From contig CAWFMB010000022.1 in the NCBI GenBank assembly GCA_963816685.1, forward strand, positions 45,999 through 109,998: DNA of 64,000 nucleotides, written 5' to 3'. Of the stretch, positions 59,684 to 64,000 are shown in pieces (position 1 is the stretch's first letter; the number at the start of each line of letters is the position of its first letter). Both the position numbers and the translations under genes were made by a program. Source of the DNA: CAVYUC01 sp963816685 (GTDB lineage Bacteria > Bacteroidota > Bacteroidia > Bacteroidales > Prolixibacteraceae). The notes beneath the pieces are model-generated. The model was not told where the DNA came from. It did not search any database and saw only the letters and a list, made by a program, of their open reading frames with translations.

Positions 59684-62497
59684 TTAATCATACCTGGCTG
59701 TAATGGTACATTTTCCTGCAGAGGGTGCGGAAATTCGGATAAATTCAAGTTGTGCATCAAAATTATCCCATTGTTTTCCGTTTACAGTAACAGAACTCAT
59801 CCTGCGGGATTCAGGATGTCTGAACCTTACATTCATTTCTTCTGGCAGATTCCTGTCGGAAAGATAAATTTCAGCGGTAATTTCCCTGCCTGTATTTTTA
59901 CTTTCCATCGTAAACGAAACCGGACCAAAATACGTTGGGGCATCCCTGACCTGAATCTTTTTGCCCGGTTCAAACCAGGCTCGCGGCACTGCCTGGGCAA
60001 CAAACAATGTATTGCAACCTGATTCATTTAAAAGCATCTTCCTGTAAATTTCGAACCATGCACCATCAGTACTTGGCGGGGAATAATAAACAGGATGTGC
60101 CCAACGGTGTTCAAGAGCAGTGAGCTGATGATGTGAAAATGCACAGGCCATCATGCTGTAGAAAGCGCGTATAACAGCTTTCGGCTCGTCCCGTTGCAAA
60201 TAAGCATTTGCCTGTGGAAGGTACACCGGCTCATTTGCCGCGCCCTGATTTTTGAAGAACAGGTTATCCTCATGATCATTCAGCATAGCGGTGGTAAGCC
60301 AGCTTTTTGCATTAAAGACACCCAGTCGTGCCAGATGCAGCGGTCCTGTATCTACATCAGTAGGATACCACTGGTCAATCATTCGCCGGGGAGTCATTGC
60401 ATCGGTAGAAATATAATTAATCCAGGTACCATCTGCAAGTTGCACTACGGGAGTTTTTACACTTGTGCGGGAATATGCATCAATCACTTTTTTTCTCATT
60501 TCTGATGCCACCTGAATTACTTCATCTGCCTGTGGATGGCCATAAACTGATAAAGCTTTTCCAAATAAGTTAAGTCCGGCAACAAAATAAGCCTGTGTAA
60601 AAGCCCATTCATGTTCAGAAGGACTGTTGTCATTCAATGGGGCAAGAATTAATCCTGAATTGTTCGTTCCGGTATTGGCTTTATGGATTTCCAAAAGGCA
60701 CCAGTCCAGGGTTTTTAAAGCATTCGGAAGGAGCCTTTCAAACTGTTCCCTGTTGTGTGAAAGAAGATAGTTTTGCGCTATCGCATATAAATGTCCCGGT
60801 GAATATACTCCCCAGTTGGCATATCCGCCCATTCTTCCATCAGACTGCTGCTGTGTTTTAAACATCGCGGCAATTTCATTTTCTGCTACCTCTTCGTAGC
60901 CCCGAAGTCCGTATATCATGTAATCTACATACACCGCCTGGTTAATTGGCCAGTCTGCATTTTGCTGTCCGTATGCAATATTTGAATACGGAATATCCAT
61001 GTGCGGTTCATTATCTGTCCCAATGGTATGCCGGGGCAAAACAAGTGCATGCCACAAACTGGCCCGAAACAATTGATTAACAGTTTCTTCAGGAACATTA
61101 AATTGTGCACCACCGGACAGCCACTCTTCCCAATAATTAATTACACCTTTTTTGGCAATTGCGAATTCCTTTTCTTCAAGTGTAGGCAATTGAGAAGCTT
61201 CAATTTCCGGCGAAGGAAGTTTTATTACCAATTCCTGTGGATTGTTTTTGAGTTGACCTGTTACATTTAGCTCAACCTTATTTCCGCTTTCAGTTGACGA
61301 AATCAAATTCACTGACCAGCCGGAAGCAGTTTCAAGCATCAGCATAACTTTACCTGTTTGGTTTTCGGTAAGAATCCATCTGTTGTCATCTGTTTTCTTC
61401 AGCTCCGGCAAACTGTTGCTTGTTTCATTGCCATAAGTTACCTTAAAATTCACCTCTCCCGGTTCACCTGAAAACTTTACCTTTGTAAGCATCATTCCCG
61501 GGATATAACCCCTGACGGCTGCACCGGCATTGCCCAATGGACATGCAAATTGTTCGATTTCGCACGATTGCCTGTTTTCCTGGAGCCGGGTAACAAGAAC
61601 AGGAAGGCCATTTTCAATTTCCTGTGATTTCCACTGGCTGCCGGGCCATTCGATATCCAGCATGAATTTATAAGGTGAAGCAAAATCAGGACGAATGTTG
61701 CCATGGCGATCAACTGCAAATTTATAAATTGAACCATGTGCAGCGGCAGTTACTGTTAAATGACCCGTTGTCCCCATGTATTGAGTTTGCCAGTTTTGCC
61801 ACGATGGATCAGAAACCAGCGGGTTTCCAAAATCCGTCCATACTTTCCTGAACTGCTCAAGTGAAGCATCCGGTTCACTTTGAATCCGCTTAAGCGTACG
61901 TTCTCCTTTTAATGCAGAAAGATATTCATCAAAGTTTACCGGATTTTCGGCAAGGGTAATGAATACATCCTGTTCGGGCAGCCACATTGCCCCCTGCTGT
62001 ACCAATTGTTCCAATCCTACCGAAAAACCTTTTGTGCCTTCCCTGTTCAGTTTTACAGTAAATACCGGTGCATCAGGATTTCGCCACGGATCATGAAGTA
62101 ACCGGTTTACCTGTCCCGGTGAACCATTTTCAAAAAACCACCGCCAGATGTTAGTATGCGACGGTCCGGGTTGACGCAATTCTGCAGCAGGTTTTATCCA
62201 TTCCACACGAACAATAATTTCATCAGTATCCCCTGCCCCGCAATTCAATACTGATTCCTGTGCCACGACATCATTCTCTTCTGTTTTTCCTGCAGAAGGC
62301 AACGAAACAGCAACCCCTGCAGATGCACCGGTTATTACCACAGTCTGCACTACCCGTTCACCTGAACGATGCCCGAATTCAAGTTTAACTTTCACGTTTT
62401 CATTTGGAATCTGCATCTGTGAAAAAACCAGCTGTACAGGAATTAAGCCGCAGAATACTGCCAGGGCCAATCCTGTAAGACGTGTAGCATGTTTCAT
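59684..62497 (-). CDS. Large exported six-hairpin glycosidase-like protein
   Basis: 937 aa with a Sec signal peptide (1-26, ending VFSQ). The first half is beta-rich; from about residue 455 an (alpha/alpha)6-type barrel follows with FRASLWHALVLPRHTIG, NADWPINQAVYVDYMIYGLRGY and SPSEHEWAFTQAYFVAGL, which resemble glycogen-debranching or GH-type six-hairpin enzymes; acidic residues in E-x-E-W and D-W-P are candidate catalysts. The C-terminal 60 residues are a beta domain. No family assigned. Likely acts on an external glycan. Confidence 0.7.
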   Translation of the reverse strand: MKHATRLTGLALAVFCGLIPVQLVFSQMQIPNENVKVKLEFGHRSGERVVQTVVITGASAGVAVSLPSAGKTEENDVVAQESVLNCGAGDTDEIIVRVEWIKPAAELRQPGPSHTNIWRWFFENGSPGQVNRLLHDPWRNPDAPVFTVKLNREGTKGFSVGLEQLVQQGAMWLPEQDVFITLAENPVNFDEYLSALKGERTLKRIQSEPDASLEQFRKVWTDFGNPLVSDPSWQNWQTQYMGTTGHLTVTAAAHGSIYKFAVDRHGNIRPDFASPYKFMLDIEWPGSQWKSQEIENGLPVLVTRLQENRQSCEIEQFACPLGNAGAAVRGYIPGMMLTKVKFSGEPGEVNFKVTYGNETSNSLPELKKTDDNRWILTENQTGKVMLMLETASGWSVNLISSTESGNKVELNVTGQLKNNPQELVIKLPSPEIEASQLPTLEEKEFAIAKKGVINYWEEWLSGGAQFNVPEETVNQLFRASLWHALVLPRHTIGTDNEPHMDIPYSNIAYGQQNADWPINQAVYVDYMIYGLRGYEEVAENEIAAMFKTQQQSDGRMGGYANWGVYSPGHLYAIAQNYLLSHNREQFERLLPNALKTLDWCLLEIHKANTGTNNSGLILAPLNDNSPSEHEWAFTQAYFVAGLNLFGKALSVYGHPQADEVIQVASEMRKKVIDAYSRTSVKTPVVQLADGTWINYISTDAMTPRRMIDQWYPTDVDTGPLHLARLGVFNAKSWLTTAMLNDHEDNLFFKNQGAANEPVYLPQANAYLQRDEPKAVIRAFYSMMACAFSHHQLTALEHRWAHPVYYSPPSTDGAWFEIYRKMLLNESGCNTLFVAQAVPRAWFEPGKKIQVRDAPTYFGPVSFTMESKNTGREITAEIYLSDRNLPEEMNVRFRHPESRRMSSVTVNGKQWDNFDAQLEFIRISAPSAGKCTITARYD

Positions 62498-62791
62498 TTG
62501 TATTAATTGTAATTTAATATTTTGTATTCCGGCAATTTACGAAATCAGGTACATGATTTCCTTTTCTGACAATGCATTTCATCCTAATATTTTTCGAAGC
62601 GAAAAGATATAAAAATTTGCACAGTATTGTTGAAGGAATTTACCGGCGCCTTAATTTACCATGGTGAATTATTAAATTGGAATTGACATTTATGCATATC
62701 AGATTGTAAAATGCGGCTCCCGGATAATCACCTGTTTAAATTATTTCTGAATAATTTTAATCATTAAAGTCACAAAATTGTTATTTGAAAT

Positions 62792-63790
62792 ATGAGCACC
62801 AGAGATATTATTACAATAGGGGCTTCAGCCGGAGGAGGTCCTGCAATTGTTGAATTATGTTGCAGTCTTCCTGAAAATTTACCTGCAGCTGTTTTTGTTG
62901 CATGGCATCTTGGAAGAGCAAGTACAGGTTATTTACCACAAATGATTGCCAAAAAGAGCAAACTTCCGGTTAAAAATGCAGTTAACGGGGAGAATTTTAA
63001 AAATGGAAATATTTATGTGGCCCCACCCGACCAGCACCTTTTGGTTGATGAAGGTTATGTTAGAACAACTACAGGACCAAGGGAAAACCGTTTTCGGCCT
63101 GCCATTGATCCTCTCTTTCGTTCTGCAGCATTTTATTATAAAGAACGGGTTATCGGAATTATTTTAAGCGGCATGCTAAATGATGGTGTCTCCGGATTAT
63201 GGACAATTAAAGACAAAGGAGGTCTAGCCATCGTACAGGATCCGGATGATGCACAGTTTAGCGGCATGCCCGAAGAAGCTGTAAAAAATGTTGAGGTTGA
63301 TTTTACTGTACCTGTTAAAGACATGGGCGACTTATTGGTGAAACTAACAGGAGAAAAAGCTGTCAGCATACAATCAGGTAATAATGAAAAGTTGAAATAT
63401 GAAGTTGAACTTGCATCGAAACACCCGTTTACCCTGGAAAACATGGATAAATTAGGAAAAGTAACAGGTTATACCTGCCCTGAATGTCACGGTGCACTTT
63501 GGGAAATAAATGGAGGAAAACCTGTTCGGTTTCGGTGCCACACAGGACATGCATATACATCAGAATATCTTATGGAGCATATGGAAGAAAATATGGAAAT
63601 GTACCTGTGGAATGTAATCCGCGGAACTGAAGAATATGTGGATTTATTAAAAGCACATCTGGTGAAACAATCTGAAAATAATAGCATAAAGCAGCAATAT
63701 CAGGAGAAAATAACCCGGGCACAGGAAAAAATTGATACGTTGAAGAATTTGATAACACCTGAAAAAGTCGAAATGAGCAAACGCTTTTAA
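62792..63790 (+). CDS. CheB-type methylesterase without receiver domain, with C-terminal zinc-like module
   Basis: 332 aa. CheB catalytic residues in order: Ser in GASAGGGPAIVEL, His in VAWHLGRASTGYLP, and Asp in LSGMLNDGVSGLW. There is no N-terminal receiver. The C-terminal part has YTCPECHGALWEINGG and RFRCHTGHAYTSEY, a likely zinc knuckle, then a coiled coil. Such proteins demethylate or deamidate receptors or are fused or adjacent to CheR and hybrid kinases; no CheR is in the window, which ends soon after. Function beyond chemosensory-type signalling is open. Confidence 0.85.
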   Translation: MSTRDIITIGASAGGGPAIVELCCSLPENLPAAVFVAWHLGRASTGYLPQMIAKKSKLPVKNAVNGENFKNGNIYVAPPDQHLLVDEGYVRTTTGPRENRFRPAIDPLFRSAAFYYKERVIGIILSGMLNDGVSGLWTIKDKGGLAIVQDPDDAQFSGMPEEAVKNVEVDFTVPVKDMGDLLVKLTGEKAVSIQSGNNEKLKYEVELASKHPFTLENMDKLGKVTGYTCPECHGALWEINGGKPVRFRCHTGHAYTSEYLMEHMEENMEMYLWNVIRGTEEYVDLLKAHLVKQSENNSIKQQYQEKITRAQEKIDTLKNLITPEKVEMSKRF

Positions 63791-63836
63791 AGAATGCTTG
63801 AATGCTTGATTGAATTGAATGCTTGAATGCTTGAAT
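63791..63836 (+). repeat. GAATGCTT short tandem repeats
   Basis: Five copies of GAATGCTT or close variants in 46 bases, directly after the CheB-like gene. No gene follows up to the window end (63837-64000 is noncoding as far as visible). Confidence 0.75.
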
Positions 63837-64000
63837 AACCACATGAATTTTTTAATTGAATCTTAAGTGTCCTGCCAGGGAAACTCCCGTGCTAATTCCT
63901 ACGCTACCCCTGTTCCCCAAGGGGCGAAGCCTTCGCACTGTCATTTATCCTTAGTATTTATAATTTATAATTCAATGTCGTTTAGTTAAGAGCTATCTAT

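Noticed and set aside
63837..64000. Start of a further gene at the right edge
   Set aside because: No start codon with an open frame; the GGGG/CCCC hairpin near 63906 is short.

Overview
The window looks like a chromosomal piece of a Bacteroidota bacterium, probably a marine or anaerobic Bacteroidales/Marinilabiliales-type lineage (inferred). The evidence is: Bacteroidota-type promoters (TTTG, about 20 bases, TAnnTTTG), almost no Shine-Dalgarno sequences, many SPII lipoproteins, a gyrA followed by TPR genes, DUF349, DUF4422 and DUF1080 proteins, and sulfatase/rhamnosidase polysaccharide enzymes. I see no rRNA, tRNA, CRISPR array or intact insertion sequence.

Layout. 1-2.5 kb: partial peroxiredoxin, CPBP protease, GtrA-like protein, ArfB rescue factor. 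2.5-6.1 kb: a divergent Crp/Fnr regulator and a five-gene redox operon (NifX-like protein, atypical thioredoxin, TrxB lacking the NADPH arginines, OsmC, membrane-anchored thioredoxin). 6.3-8.7 kb: hybrid sensor kinase with Cys-rich PAS domains. 9-27.4 kb: carbohydrate and transport region with a sulfatase-GH78 fusion, a frameshifted alpha-glucuronidase-like lipoprotein, an M49-type peptidase, metal transporters, an MFS carrier, a DUF1080-PHP fusion, housekeeping enzymes and a clan GH-A lipoprotein. 27.6-30.3 kb: DUF349 protein with 63-residue repeats. 30.3-38.8 kb: a DNA-damage/mutagenesis island with an S24 repressor divergent from dinB and a second DnaE, then a repeat-rich spacer, then umuD-umuC-HMCES on the other strand. 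39.2-41 kb: a zeta-type toxin-antitoxin pair and a frameshifted small gene. 41.1-46.3 kb: gyrA and two tandem TPR paralogues. 46.5-51 kb: clpC convergent with a SpoIIE/PP2C phosphatase. 51-58 kb: an envelope/glycosylation operon, FabG, a methyltransferase, a sirtuin and mnmE. 58-64 kb: a REP-like hairpin cluster, an unknown gene, a large six-hairpin glycosidase-like protein and a CheB-type methylesterase.

The most coherent systems are the redox operon, with a good promoter and palindromic candidate operators, and the mutagenesis island, which combines two Y-family polymerases, a DnaE with a degenerate PHP domain, an abasic-site shield protein and two self-cleaving S24 proteins, with a 12-bp inverted repeat in the regulator-dinB spacer. 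Three genes carry single-base frameshifts at sites where the other frame continues the same protein, so base-level errors or very recent pseudogenes should be considered when using this annotation.
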